The translations under genes and the position numbers were made by a program. Below are positions 34,632 to 43,669 of a stretch of DNA of 64,000 bases, piece by piece (the stretch's first letter is position 1; each line of letters starts with the position of its first letter). The notes under the pieces were generated by a model. It did not search any database. It worked only from the letters and a program-made list of their open reading frames with translations, and was not told the origin of the DNA. Origin of the DNA: Bin76 sp963665765 (GTDB taxonomy: Bacteria; Actinomycetota; Acidimicrobiia; Spongiisociales; ZC4RG35); assembly GCA_963665765.1 (NCBI GenBank), contig OY762464.1, forward strand, positions 2,046,001 to 2,110,000, written 5' to 3'.

Positions 34632-34707
34632 CGCCCGCCGCGCCCGGTCCGGGAAAAAGACCACGGAATTTAGGGGCCTCACCCCTCCACTCCTGAGATG
34701 GTTCCAC

Positions 34708-35949
34708 TCAGGCGGGTGAGCCACGGTCCTCAATGGGCAGGTGGATGAACACCGCCGCCACCGACAGCCCGATGGCCAGCAGCCACATCGGTTGGTATGA
34801 GCCGGTGGCGTCGAACACCCTGCCCGGCAGCCACCCTCCCAAGGACGCTCCGATCTGATGGGAGAAGAACACCACGCCGAACAGGGCGGACAGATATCGG
34901 GCGCCCAGCAGGTGAGCGACGGTGGCCGAGGTGAGAGGCACCGCCCCGACCCACACCATCCCCATCAGCGTCCCGAACAGGAGAACCGAGGAGGTGTGCA
35001 GGGGAACCATCAGCAGGCCGGCGAGCAGCAGGGCGCGGATTCCGTACAGCCACATGAGGAGGGTGCGCTTTCGGTGTTGGTCGCCGAGCCGTCCCAGCAG
35101 GGGGGAGCTGAAAATGTTGGCGGCCCCGATGGCCGCCAGGGTGAGCGAGGCCACCGCCCCCGTGACTCCGCGGTCGATCAGAAAAGCGGGCAGGTGCGTC
35201 ACGATCATCCCGATGTGGAATCCGTTCACGAAAAAACCGGCGGTGAGCAGCAGGTAACTGCGATTGCGGCGAGCCTTGCGGAGCGCCACCCCGAACAGTT
35301 CTTCCGCGGAATCCGCGCTCTGGGCGCGCAGGTCGGAATGGCGGGGAAAGAGGAAGGCCAGGCTACTCATCGCCAGAGCGATCACTCCCATCGCCGCGAA
35401 GGATGGTCGCCATCCGAAGACCTCCAATCCCCACTGGGCGGCGGGCGCCACCAGCACCATTCCCAAAGAGGTTCCCGCCGCCACCACCCCCATCATGGCG
35501 GCTCGACGTTCGATGGGAACCAGCCGGCCAACCGCTCCCATCAGCACTCCGAACGCCAGACCACTGGTGCCCAGGCCGGCCATCAGCCCCAGGTACAACA
35601 CCAGACCCGCCGAGGACTGGAGACCGGACACTATCAGCAGGGCGACTCCATAGGCGAGGGCGCTAATCAGGATGACTCGGCGGTGATCGAAGCGGTCGGC
35701 CAGGTATCCGGCCACCGGGAGTCCCATGAACAGGCTCAGGATGGCTACGGCCAGGCTGAAGGGCTCTCGTCCCGGTCCCAGATCCGCGCTGACGGCCAAC
35801 AGGAAGACGCCCAGGGACTGGCGGATCCCCATCGAAAGCAGGCCGATGCTTCCCGCCGCCAAGGCAATTTTCCACGGACCTCGCCAGGAGGGGGAGGCCG
35901 GGTACGCCCCACCCTGGGTTGAGTCGGCCCCGGGTGGAGGCGAGGTCAT
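34708..35949 (-). CDS. MFS transporter, paralogue 1
   Basis: 413 residues and 12 predicted membrane segments, with the MFS loop GYLADRFDHRRV after segment 2 and the matching second-half loop LGRLGDQHRKR. It is a near relative of the next gene: SYLLLTAGFFVNGFHIGMI against SYLLLASGFFVCGFHVSFI, and shared TSATVAHLLGARYL. Resembles the oxalate/formate-like or monocarboxylate group; substrate unknown. Confidence 0.88.
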   Translation of the reverse strand: MTSPPPGADSTQGGAYPASPSWRGPWKIALAAGSIGLLSMGIRQSLGVFLLAVSADLGPGREPFSLAVAILSLFMGLPVAGYLADRFDHRRVILISALAYGVALLIVSGLQSSAGLVLYLGLMAGLGTSGLAFGVLMGAVGRLVPIERRAAMMGVVAAGTSLGMVLVAPAAQWGLEVFGWRPSFAAMGVIALAMSSLAFLFPRHSDLRAQSADSAEELFGVALRKARRNRSYLLLTAGFFVNGFHIGMIVTHLPAFLIDRGVTGAVASLTLAAIGAANIFSSPLLGRLGDQHRKRTLLMWLYGIRALLLAGLLMVPLHTSSVLLFGTLMGMVWVGAVPLTSATVAHLLGARYLSALFGVVFFSHQIGASLGGWLPGRVFDATGSYQPMWLLAIGLSVAAVFIHLPIEDRGSPA

Positions 35950-35953
35950 CTGG

Positions 35954-37207
35954 TCACGTGGACCCTTCCTCCCCTGCCCCGGCGTCCGAAGCCTGCTTTT
36001 GATCCTGGATGGGGAGATGGATGAACACGGCTGCCGCGGCCAAGCCGATGGCGATCAGCCAGATCGGCAGGTAGGAGCCGGTGGCGTCGAAAACTTTACC
36101 CCCCAGCCATACCCCCAAGAATCCCCCCACCTGGTGGGAAAGGAACACCACGCCGAACATGGTGGTGAGATAGCGGGCCCCCAGCAGGTGAGCGACGGTG
36201 GCCGAGGTGAGAGGCACCGTTCCCAGCCACACCGTTCCCATGGCGGCGCCGAACAGAAGGGCGGTGAGAGAAGTGAGCGGCACGATCAACATAGCGATCA
36301 TCAACAGCCCGCGAATGGCGTATAGCAGACACAGCAAGGTGCGTTTGCGGTAGACATCCCCCAGGCGCCCGAAAAAGGGCGACCCGAAAATATTGAACAG
36401 GCCGATCATGGCCAACGACAGAGAAGCCACCCGGCCGCTTAGGCCGCTGTCGGTCAAAAAGGCCGGAAGATGGATGGCGATGAAGCTCACGTGGAAACCG
36501 CATACGAAGAATCCCGAGGCAAGCAACAGGTAGCTGCGATTGCGGCGCGCCCTCCGGAGAGTCTCGATGAACGGCTCGTCGATCGTGTCCTGGCTTCGGG
36601 CAATTTGGCTTCGGTGACCGGGAAAGAACAGGGCCAGGGCGGCGATCAGCAGACCGGAGATGGCGATCAGTCCGAAACTCCACCGCCATCCGATCCTCTC
36701 CACCCCGATTTGAGCCGCCGGCACGGTCAGGAACATCCCCACCGATGCGCCGGCGGTTATCACGCCCAACGTCGAGGAACGCCGCTCGGCCGGCACCAGC
36801 CTGCCCACCGCTCCCATCACCAGGGCCAGGGAAACCCCGCTGAAACCGATGCCGCCCAAGATTCCCAGAAAGAACAGCAGACCCGCCGCCGAAGTCAGGC
36901 GGGAAACGCCCAACATGGCGATCCCGTAGATGAGCGCCGACCCCGTCAGCACCCGCCGAGGGTCGAAGCGGTCGGCCAGGTAGCCGCCCACCGGCACTCC
37001 CATGAGCAGGCTGAGAATGGCGACCGCCAGGCTGTAGGGCTCCCGCCCCGAGCCCAACTCGTCGGTGACGGCTGTCAGGAAGATGCCGAATGTTTGACGG
37101 GTTCCCATCACCAGGAAAGCGATGGCCGCCCCGGCCAGCACCACCGCCCACGGCACGGGGTTCTCCGAAAGTCGAAGAGGAGGTTTCCTATCCCGGAAGC
37201 GGGTCAT
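35954..37207 (-). CDS. MFS transporter, paralogue 2
   Basis: 417 residues, 12 predicted membrane segments, loop GYLADRFDPRRV. It ends 4 bases before the start of paralogue 1, so they form a two-gene unit arising by tandem duplication; the copies are clearly diverged. ATG 37207 (MTRFRDRK) sets the first membrane segment at residue 18; the frame extends further up without membrane-protein character. Confidence 0.87.
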   Translation of the reverse strand: MTRFRDRKPPLRLSENPVPWAVVLAGAAIAFLVMGTRQTFGIFLTAVTDELGSGREPYSLAVAILSLLMGVPVGGYLADRFDPRRVLTGSALIYGIAMLGVSRLTSAAGLLFFLGILGGIGFSGVSLALVMGAVGRLVPAERRSSTLGVITAGASVGMFLTVPAAQIGVERIGWRWSFGLIAISGLLIAALALFFPGHRSQIARSQDTIDEPFIETLRRARRNRSYLLLASGFFVCGFHVSFIAIHLPAFLTDSGLSGRVASLSLAMIGLFNIFGSPFFGRLGDVYRKRTLLCLLYAIRGLLMIAMLIVPLTSLTALLFGAAMGTVWLGTVPLTSATVAHLLGARYLTTMFGVVFLSHQVGGFLGVWLGGKVFDATGSYLPIWLIAIGLAAAAVFIHLPIQDQKQASDAGAGEEGST

Positions 37208-37559
37208 GACCGGAGTGGAATTCCAAGGGAAGGCGAAGGACGGACTCCCCGGCCGATGGGTGGTGAGCCCACCGGATGGGATTCGTATCAGGGTCGACAG
37301 GCGATGAGCGATCAGGATCCTTTCCGGTAAGTGCGCACCGATGGTATATGTCAGTTTTCCATGGCCCAATCGAGGGATAATATGAGATGGGTGGGATCAC
37401 CGACCGGGCCGAAGGTGACCGGCGGTTTCGAGTCGGTGGTGGTTTTTGGAATTTCGGTGAATGGGCTAAAGCCTTGGAAGGGCGGGACACTATGTTTACC
37501 CTCTGGCGGGTAAAGGTTCTCCTAACGCGAGAGCATCAACCTCAAGTTTAAGTATTGAT
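37208..37559. other. Divergent promoter region between MFS and VanW genes
   Basis: About 350 bases with no supported gene. Features: a perfect 7-base hairpin TTTACCC/GGGTAAA with a 6-base loop at 37495-37514, about 45 bases before the VanW start, and AT-rich patches near 37340-37385 (GATAATATGAG) that could be a -10 region. Nothing else was recognised. Confidence 0.5.
37495..37514 (+). promoter_or_regulatory. 7-bp hairpin upstream of VanW gene
   Basis: TTTACCC, loop TCTGGC, GGGTAAA. Placed in the probable 5' leader of the SLH-VanW gene. Could be an operator palindrome or a leader hairpin; no known regulator motif recognised. Confidence 0.4.
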
Positions 37560-39017
37560 ATGCCTAGCCGTTTTGCGCTGGCGGCGCTGTCCTTTTTGGC
37601 CTTGTCGGCGCTAATGCCCTCCCAAATCTCTGCCGCTTCCCAATACGCCGACCTCGGTGGGGCGGGAGTGCACCGGACGACCATCGAGGCGTTGGAGGAG
37701 GCGGGGGTCTTGGCGGGCACCGAATGTGGCGCCGAGCGTTTCTGTCCCGACCAGCCGCTGCCTCGCTGGGTCATGGCGGTTTGGTTGGTCAGGGCGCTTC
37801 AAGGAGACCGGACTCCGGCGGTGGGCGCTTTCACTTTTGCCGATGTTGACCGCGACGCCTGGTGGGCGGGTTACGTGCAACGGCTGGCGATTCTGGGAGT
37901 CACCCGGGGGTGCGCTGTGAATCCGTTCCGGTACTGCCCCGATCAACCGGTGACCCGTGGCGAGATGGCGAGCTTTCTCACCAGGGCGTTCGACCTCGAT
38001 TCCAACACCGGCCAATCCCTCCGGTTCACCGACACCGAAGGCAGTCTGCACGCCCGGGACATCGAGGCTCTGGCTGCTTCGAATATCACGGTGGGATGCG
38101 CCGCCGACCCGTTTCGCTACTGTCCCGACCGGTGGGTCACTCGGGGTGAGATGGCGACCTTTTTGGCCAGAGCGCTTGATCTGGCGCCGACGGTCGAATA
38201 TCTATTGGACACCGACGGCCGGAGGTTGTTGCATCTGGTGTCCCAGTACACCACCTATCACCCTTGCTGCGACCTCCGGGTGACGAACATCCACTTGTTC
38301 GCCGATCGAATTGATGGTGTGGTGGTGCGCCCCGGAAGGTTATTCAGTCTCAACCGGCATGTGGGGCGGCGCACCACCGAAAAGGGTTACCTGGCGGCCG
38401 GGACCTTGATAAACGGGGAGCTGGTGGACTCGGTGGGAGGGGGAGTCAGCCAGGTCGCCACCACCCTGTACAACGCGGTTTTCTGGGGCGGCTACCAGAA
38501 TGTGAGCCATCAACCTCACAGCAGGTATTTCTCCCGGTATCCGGAAGGCATCGAAGCCACTCTCGACTGGCCCCGGGTGGACTTGATCTTTCGCAACGAC
38601 TCTTCCCGGAATGTGATAATCAAAACCGAGTACACCCTTACTTCCCTGACGGTGAAGCTGTTCGGAGACAACGATGGACGGATGGTGGTGGGGGAGTGGA
38701 AGGGCGGCCGGGGCCACCTGGAAGTCATGGCGGAGGGTGGCGGTCGTTCCAAAGTGGTGACGGCGGAACTTTCCGGGCGAGCCGACGTTACCTCGCCCCC
38801 TTCTCCGCTGTATCGCTCCAACCGGGATTTGGGTTTCGATGAAACAAAGGTCCGGCAGCCGGCCATGGACGGATGGACAGTGAACGTCACCCGCGTCATC
38901 GAACAGGGAGGGAGTCGGACCGTTGAGCAGTGGAAAGTGCGATATCTACCCCTTCGGGCGATCATCGAGGTCCACCCGTGTGCTCTCGTCCAATCCTGCC
39001 GGATAACGAGCACCTAG
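37560..39017 (+). CDS. Secreted SLH-repeat / VanW-family protein
   Basis: 485 residues. Signal peptide at residues 1-26 (ends ISAASQ), then three SLH-like repeats; the second and third share PFRYCPDQPVTRGEMASF-type ends with paired cysteines. Residues about 235-400 are a VanW/L,D-transpeptidase-linker-like domain (RVTNIHLFADRIDG, FSLNRHVGRRTTEKGY, GGGVSQVATTLYNAVFWGG). Likely anchored to or working in the cell wall. Cysteine-rich SLH repeats of this type are frequent in Acidimicrobiia. Confidence 0.87.
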   Translation: MPSRFALAALSFLALSALMPSQISAASQYADLGGAGVHRTTIEALEEAGVLAGTECGAERFCPDQPLPRWVMAVWLVRALQGDRTPAVGAFTFADVDRDAWWAGYVQRLAILGVTRGCAVNPFRYCPDQPVTRGEMASFLTRAFDLDSNTGQSLRFTDTEGSLHARDIEALAASNITVGCAADPFRYCPDRWVTRGEMATFLARALDLAPTVEYLLDTDGRRLLHLVSQYTTYHPCCDLRVTNIHLFADRIDGVVVRPGRLFSLNRHVGRRTTEKGYLAAGTLINGELVDSVGGGVSQVATTLYNAVFWGGYQNVSHQPHSRYFSRYPEGIEATLDWPRVDLIFRNDSSRNVIIKTEYTLTSLTVKLFGDNDGRMVVGEWKGGRGHLEVMAEGGGRSKVVTAELSGRADVTSPPSPLYRSNRDLGFDETKVRQPAMDGWTVNVTRVIEQGGSRTVEQWKVRYLPLRAIIEVHPCALVQSCRITST

Positions 39018-39127
39018 ACCGGGCAACCGGCGGGCGTACTCCCTGGGACGCACCACCCGGCGCGGTCATTTCCCCGGAATTGACGCCGCGAACCCAACCG
39101 ATCGGTCGGAGATGGTGCGGATATCCC

Positions 39128-40750
39128 CTACAGGCCGATGGCGCAGCCGTCACCCCGTGGATCGGAACCTCCCCACAGGACACCGGTGGTGGGATCGCGC
39201 ACGATGATCTGTCCCTGGCCCACCACGGTGGAGCGAAGGGCGCCCGAAGCGGGACGGACGGGGTGCCCCAGTTGGGCGAGGGCGCTGATGGTGGCGGTGG
39301 GTATCCGGTCCTCCACCCAGATGTCTCCGTTGGGAGGGTCGGCGAAGATCGAAAAGCGAGGTTCGTCGATGGCCGTTTGTGGGTCCATGTCCCGGTCGAC
39401 CAGGTTGCTCACCACCTGAGTGTGTCCCTGCGGCTGATTCCAGCCGCCCATCACTCCGAAGGGAGCAAACAGCGACCCGTCGGCCCGGGTGAGCATGGCG
39501 GGCATGATGGTGTGGTAGGGCCGCTTTCCTCCGGCCAGGGCGTTGGGATGGTCGGGGTCGAGTGCGAACCCCGCGCCGCGGTTCTGCAGGCTGAAACCGC
39601 AGTTGCGCGGCACGATACCGCTGCCGAACCCGTGGTAGTTGCTGTTGATGAAAGAGCAGGCGTTGCCGTCCCTATCGACCGCGCACAGGTACACCGTGTC
39701 GGATGCGCCGGGCAGTTCACCCGGCGCCGCCCATGGGCGGGCGGCATGAAGCGAGATGAGGTTGCGTCGCCCCGCGGCGTATTCCTTGCTGAGCATGGTC
39801 CTGATCGGCACGCGGGCATGGTCGGGGTCGGCGATGTGGGCGCGAGCGTCGGCGAAGGCCAGGCGAACCGCCTCGATGGTGAGATGGAGAGCCTCGGTGG
39901 AGCGGGGGCGGAGGGAGGCGATGTCAAAGCCCTCCAAGATGTTCAGGGCCATCAGGGCCGTGATGCCCTGGCCGTTGGGAGGGCATTCGTAGAGGGTGTG
40001 ACCGCGATAGGTGGCCGAAACCGGAGCTTCGAAAGTGGAGCGGTGGTCTCCCAGGTCATCGGAGGTCATACACCCGCCGTGCCGGTCCAGGGCTTCGATG
40101 ATCGCCCGAGCCGGGGCGCCCCGGTAGAAGGCGTCAGGACCGCCGTCGGCCACCGCCCGCATCACGCCGGCGATGGGCGGGTTGCGCCAGATCTCTCCCG
40201 CACGCGGAGCGCGTCCGCCGACCAGCAGATCATGACCGGCCGGTCCCCGGCGTCTCAGAAGCTCTTCCTGCCGTTGCCAACCCCGGCTGATGATGGGGGT
40301 GACCGGGAATCCGTGCTCGGCCAAAAAGATGGCGGGCGCCAGCACCTTGTCCAGGGACATCCTCCCGAAACGCTGCACAGTGTCGGCCCACCCGGCGATG
40401 CTGCCCGGCACGGTCACGGCCTGGGCGCCCTGCGGGTCGAAGCCCCGCTCTCCGGTCACCGACTCAAGCGTCAGTTCCCGGGGGCTCTTCCCGCTGCCGT
40501 TGACCGCTTCCACCACTTGATCCCTCGCCCGATAGAACAGAGAAAAGCAGTCGCCGCCGATGCCGGTGGCGCCCGGTTCGACCACCGCCAGAGCGGCCGC
40601 GGCCGCCACCGCTGCGTCGGCCGCGTTGCCGCCGGACTGCAGGGCCGTGATCCCGGCCATGGTGGCCAGTGGCTGGCTGGAAGCCACCATGCCCTCGGTG
40701 GACAGGATGGGTGAGCGGCGGGACTCCCAACGGATCGGGTGTTCGTACAC
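39128..40750 (-). CDS. ggt: Gamma-glutamyltransferase-family protein
   Basis: About 540 residues of the Ntn-hydrolase Ggt family: SGGNAADAAVAAAAALAVVE, GIGGDCFSLFY, PPNGQGITALMALNILEG, and SDTVYLCAVDRDGN with the expected autocatalytic threonine, then INSNYHGFGSGIVP. It hydrolyses or transfers gamma-glutamyl groups. No signal peptide is visible, so it may be cytosolic, as for some actinobacterial homologues. Start set at GTG 40750, 32 bases after the upstream gene; ATG further inside is possible. Confidence 0.88.
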   Translation of the reverse strand: MYEHPIRWESRRSPILSTEGMVASSQPLATMAGITALQSGGNAADAAVAAAAALAVVEPGATGIGGDCFSLFYRARDQVVEAVNGSGKSPRELTLESVTGERGFDPQGAQAVTVPGSIAGWADTVQRFGRMSLDKVLAPAIFLAEHGFPVTPIISRGWQRQEELLRRRGPAGHDLLVGGRAPRAGEIWRNPPIAGVMRAVADGGPDAFYRGAPARAIIEALDRHGGCMTSDDLGDHRSTFEAPVSATYRGHTLYECPPNGQGITALMALNILEGFDIASLRPRSTEALHLTIEAVRLAFADARAHIADPDHARVPIRTMLSKEYAAGRRNLISLHAARPWAAPGELPGASDTVYLCAVDRDGNACSFINSNYHGFGSGIVPRNCGFSLQNRGAGFALDPDHPNALAGGKRPYHTIMPAMLTRADGSLFAPFGVMGGWNQPQGHTQVVSNLVDRDMDPQTAIDEPRFSIFADPPNGDIWVEDRIPTATISALAQLGHPVRPASGALRSTVVGQGQIIVRDPTTGVLWGGSDPRGDGCAIGL

Positions 40751-40781
40751 GTGAGTGTGGTGGGCCGGCGCGGAAGAAGAG

Positions 40782-41192
40782 CTAGACGGGTTCGAGCACC
40801 ACCACCGGGATCCGACGGGATGTCTTGGCCTCATACTCCGCGAAATTGGGAAAGTCCTCTTTTTGTTTGGTCCAAATCCGTTCCCGTTCATCTCCATCGG
40901 CCACCCGGGCTCGGACCGCCACGGTCTGCTCTCCGACCTCCACCGAGATGGAGGGATTGGCGACCAGGTTGTGATACCAATCGGGATGGGTGGGCGCTCC
41001 GCCCTTGGAGCCGAAGATCGCATATCCACCATCGACCGCCTGGTAGGCGAGGGGGCTGATCCTGGCCTTTCCGGTCCGGGCGCCGGTGTGATGCAAAAGC
41101 AAAAGCGGCATCCCCTCCAGCATCCCCCCGGCCCGCCCGCCCGTGGCCCGGAATTCCTCGATGACTTCTTGGTTCCACTCGTTCCATCCCAT
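40782..41192 (-). CDS. Nitroreductase/quinone reductase family protein (DUF385, Ddn-like)
   Basis: 136 residues: LLLHHTGARTGKARISPLAY, YAIFGSKGGAPTHPDWYHNL and PSISVEVGEQ. This split-barrel family uses deazaflavin F420 in actinobacteria, so the host likely makes F420. Role unknown. Confidence 0.87.
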   Translation of the reverse strand: MGWNEWNQEVIEEFRATGGRAGGMLEGMPLLLLHHTGARTGKARISPLAYQAVDGGYAIFGSKGGAPTHPDWYHNLVANPSISVEVGEQTVAVRARVADGDERERIWTKQKEDFPNFAEYEAKTSRRIPVVVLEPV

Positions 41193-41393
41193 GACTCTTC
41201 TCCTCTCGATCAGGTCTGGTGGGTCTGAGGCTAGAGAGATTCTGGTGATACAGATTCTTCCTGTCCCCGAAGATCCGATGGGGAAACCGTCATTTCTCTT
41301 GAGCCCGCCAGGGGTTGGTGGCCAAAACCGGCTCGGGGCGTTGTTCGGAGATTCCCCCCGGACGGGAAGGCCGACTTTCGGAAGGGACCGCTT

Positions 41394-42491
41394 TCAGTCG
41401 GCCACCAGCAGGGGGATTTCCACCTCGGCGGGGGTGAGACCACCGTGATGGCCGGTTTTTTGGTTGTCCATGCCTTTGGGAAAGATCCCGGTGCGGTCGG
41501 CGGCCGGCAACAGGGCGTCGGGCAGGCGGGATTCCAGGTCGGGATGGGGTTGGCCCCGGCCCAGCCATCTGCGAAGGCTCTGGTCGGGGATAATCTCCGA
41601 ACCGGTTCGCTCCGCCAGTGCCCTGATCCTGTCCTGCGGCCCGCGGAGCATGAGGGATCGGCTGTCGCCCCACCAGAGCATCCCGTGGGTGTCGGCCCTG
41701 GTCAGGTTGATTTTGCCCTCCGCCGGGATGTCAAGGTGTCCATGGTCGGCGGTTCCCACCATCACTGTGTCGGGCGGAAGCCGGGCGGCCAGCCTCGCCC
41801 AGAGCCGATCGGCGGCGGCGATTGCCCGCCCGTATTCGGGGGAGGGCTGACCTTTTTCGTGGGCGGCGACATCCACGGCGTGGTGGTAGACCATCGCCAG
41901 GGTTCTTTTGGAGCGGGTTACGAGATAGGTCGGGTCCACCTCCGATGGTGACGAATAGCCTCGCATTTCGGCGCCCCGGTAGAGCATTCTGCTGAGCGGC
42001 GTGTCGAAAAAGGCCGCGGGTTGAACGACCACTCCCCGGACCTGGCGGGTGTTCAGACGTTCCCACAGGTTGGGAGCGGGGAGAAAGGAAGCGGTGTCGT
42101 ATTCGACCGCCTTGCCCATCAGGTCGGTCCAACGAAGCAGGCTCACCACCTTGCCCAGGTCGGGCAGCCACTGCCGATATCCGATCACCCCGTGCTGGAG
42201 GGGGGTCAGACCGGTGGAGATCGAAGAAAGACTCACGGTGGTGGTGGTGGGGAAGGGGGCTTCCAGGTTGCCCCGGCGGGAAGCTCGCATTTTTGAGGCT
42301 TGGGGATGGGACAGTTGACTGGTCCCCAGTCCGTCGATGATCACCAGCAGGTAGTGGCGAGCGGCCGGAATTAGGGCGGCCAGATCGGATCGCAGCCCCC
42401 GGGTGGGAGATTCCCCGGTCAAGCGACGTTCCAAATCCGCCACCAGATTGACCAGATTGTTGCCTGCGTAGGTAGGTATTACCCGTTCCAT
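41394..42491 (-). CDS. Alkaline phosphatase-superfamily phosphodiesterase
   Basis: 365 residues of the type I phosphodiesterase/nucleotide pyrophosphatase fold: metal Asp in VIIDGLGTSQ, nucleophile threonine region PTTTTVSLSSISTG, HHAVDVAAHEKG, TADHGHLDIP and late HHGG supplying further metal ligands. No signal peptide seen. Substrate unknown. Divergent from proV, sharing a 125-base promoter region. Confidence 0.85.
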   Translation of the reverse strand: MERVIPTYAGNNLVNLVADLERRLTGESPTRGLRSDLAALIPAARHYLLVIIDGLGTSQLSHPQASKMRASRRGNLEAPFPTTTTVSLSSISTGLTPLQHGVIGYRQWLPDLGKVVSLLRWTDLMGKAVEYDTASFLPAPNLWERLNTRQVRGVVVQPAAFFDTPLSRMLYRGAEMRGYSSPSEVDPTYLVTRSKRTLAMVYHHAVDVAAHEKGQPSPEYGRAIAAADRLWARLAARLPPDTVMVGTADHGHLDIPAEGKINLTRADTHGMLWWGDSRSLMLRGPQDRIRALAERTGSEIIPDQSLRRWLGRGQPHPDLESRLPDALLPAADRTGIFPKGMDNQKTGHHGGLTPAEVEIPLLVAD

Positions 42492-42616
42492 GGAAGCCTC
42501 ACACCCAATGCGCCTTGCCTAAAGGTATTATCCCAGGTCAGAAGGTCACCCACACATCCCCGCCATTGCGAACGGTCGCTTGGTTGGATGAAACCATTTG
42601 CAGGCGAAAGGCGCCA

Positions 42617-43669
42617 ATGATTGATTCAGGTAGGAATTCGCCCGGTTCTTCGGGTCTCCCCATTTCGGCTACCGGAGTTTGGAAGGTTTTCGGAAAACGG
42701 GTGGAGGACGCCATGGGGATGGCCAGGGACAAGGTGGACCAAGCGGTCATTTTGGAAAAGAGCGGATGTGTGGTGGCGGTGCAGGATGCCACCTTCGAGG
42801 TCAACCAGGGGGAGATCTTTGTGGTTATGGGACTGTCGGGAAGTGGAAAATCCACCCTCCTTCGGTGTCTCTCGCGCCTGATCGACGCCTCGGCCGGCCG
42901 CATCGCTATCAACGGCCAAGACCTCGGAGAGATGCCCGAGGAGGAGTTGCGGGAACTTCGTCGCCACACGATGAGCATGGTTTTTCAGAACTATGGGTTG
43001 TTTCCCCACCGGAAAGTGATCGACAACGTTGCTTTCGGACTGGAGGTGAGGGGGGCGTCCAAGGAGGAGCGATACCAAAAAGCCGCGGAAATGATCGAAA
43101 TGGTGGGGCTGGACGGCTGGGCCTCCAAGTATCCCTCGCAGCTGAGCGGGGGCATGAAGCAGCGGGTGGGCCTAGCCCGGGCCTTGGCGGTGGACCCCGA
43201 GATGCTGCTCTTTGACGAGCCCTTCTCCGCCCTCGATCCGCTGATCCGCCGCGACATGCAGGATGAGCTGCTGGGTCTTCAGGAACGTCTCCGATGCACC
43301 ATGGTGTTCATCACCCACGATTTCTCCGAGGCCCTGAAGTTGGGCGATCGGATCGCCATCATGCGTTCGGGCGCCATAGTGCAGGTGGGCACCCCCGAAG
43401 AGATAGTCGCCCACCCGGCCGACGACTATGTGCGGGACTTCACGCTCGATGTTCCCCGGCACAAGGTGTTGTCGGCGGCAACGGTGATGGCTCCGGTCTC
43501 GCCGGGAGTGGTGCCGGATGGAGAGCCGGTGGCGGCCTCGGCCCGGTTGGAAACCATCCTTCCCCGCCTGTTGACCGAGGGAAGACCGGTGCCGGTGGTG
43601 GACGCCCACGGTGTCCGCTGCGGAATGCTGGAGCCGGCGCTGGTTTCCCAGTACCTCTGGCCGCGATGA
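42617..43669 (+). CDS. proV: Glycine betaine/proline ABC transporter ATP-binding protein
   Basis: 350 residues: ProV-type extended N-terminus, Walker A GLSGSGKSTL, VFQNYGLFPHRKV, signature QLSGGMKQRV, Walker B LLFDEPFSALDPLIR, H-loop ITHDFSEALKLGD, and a C-terminal tail with CBS-like remnants. Imports compatible solutes. ATG 42617 chosen; a longer frame from 42515 has no similarity. Coupled to the permease by ATGA. Confidence 0.93.
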   Translation: MIDSGRNSPGSSGLPISATGVWKVFGKRVEDAMGMARDKVDQAVILEKSGCVVAVQDATFEVNQGEIFVVMGLSGSGKSTLLRCLSRLIDASAGRIAINGQDLGEMPEEELRELRRHTMSMVFQNYGLFPHRKVIDNVAFGLEVRGASKEERYQKAAEMIEMVGLDGWASKYPSQLSGGMKQRVGLARALAVDPEMLLFDEPFSALDPLIRRDMQDELLGLQERLRCTMVFITHDFSEALKLGDRIAIMRSGAIVQVGTPEEIVAHPADDYVRDFTLDVPRHKVLSAATVMAPVSPGVVPDGEPVAASARLETILPRLLTEGRPVPVVDAHGVRCGMLEPALVSQYLWPR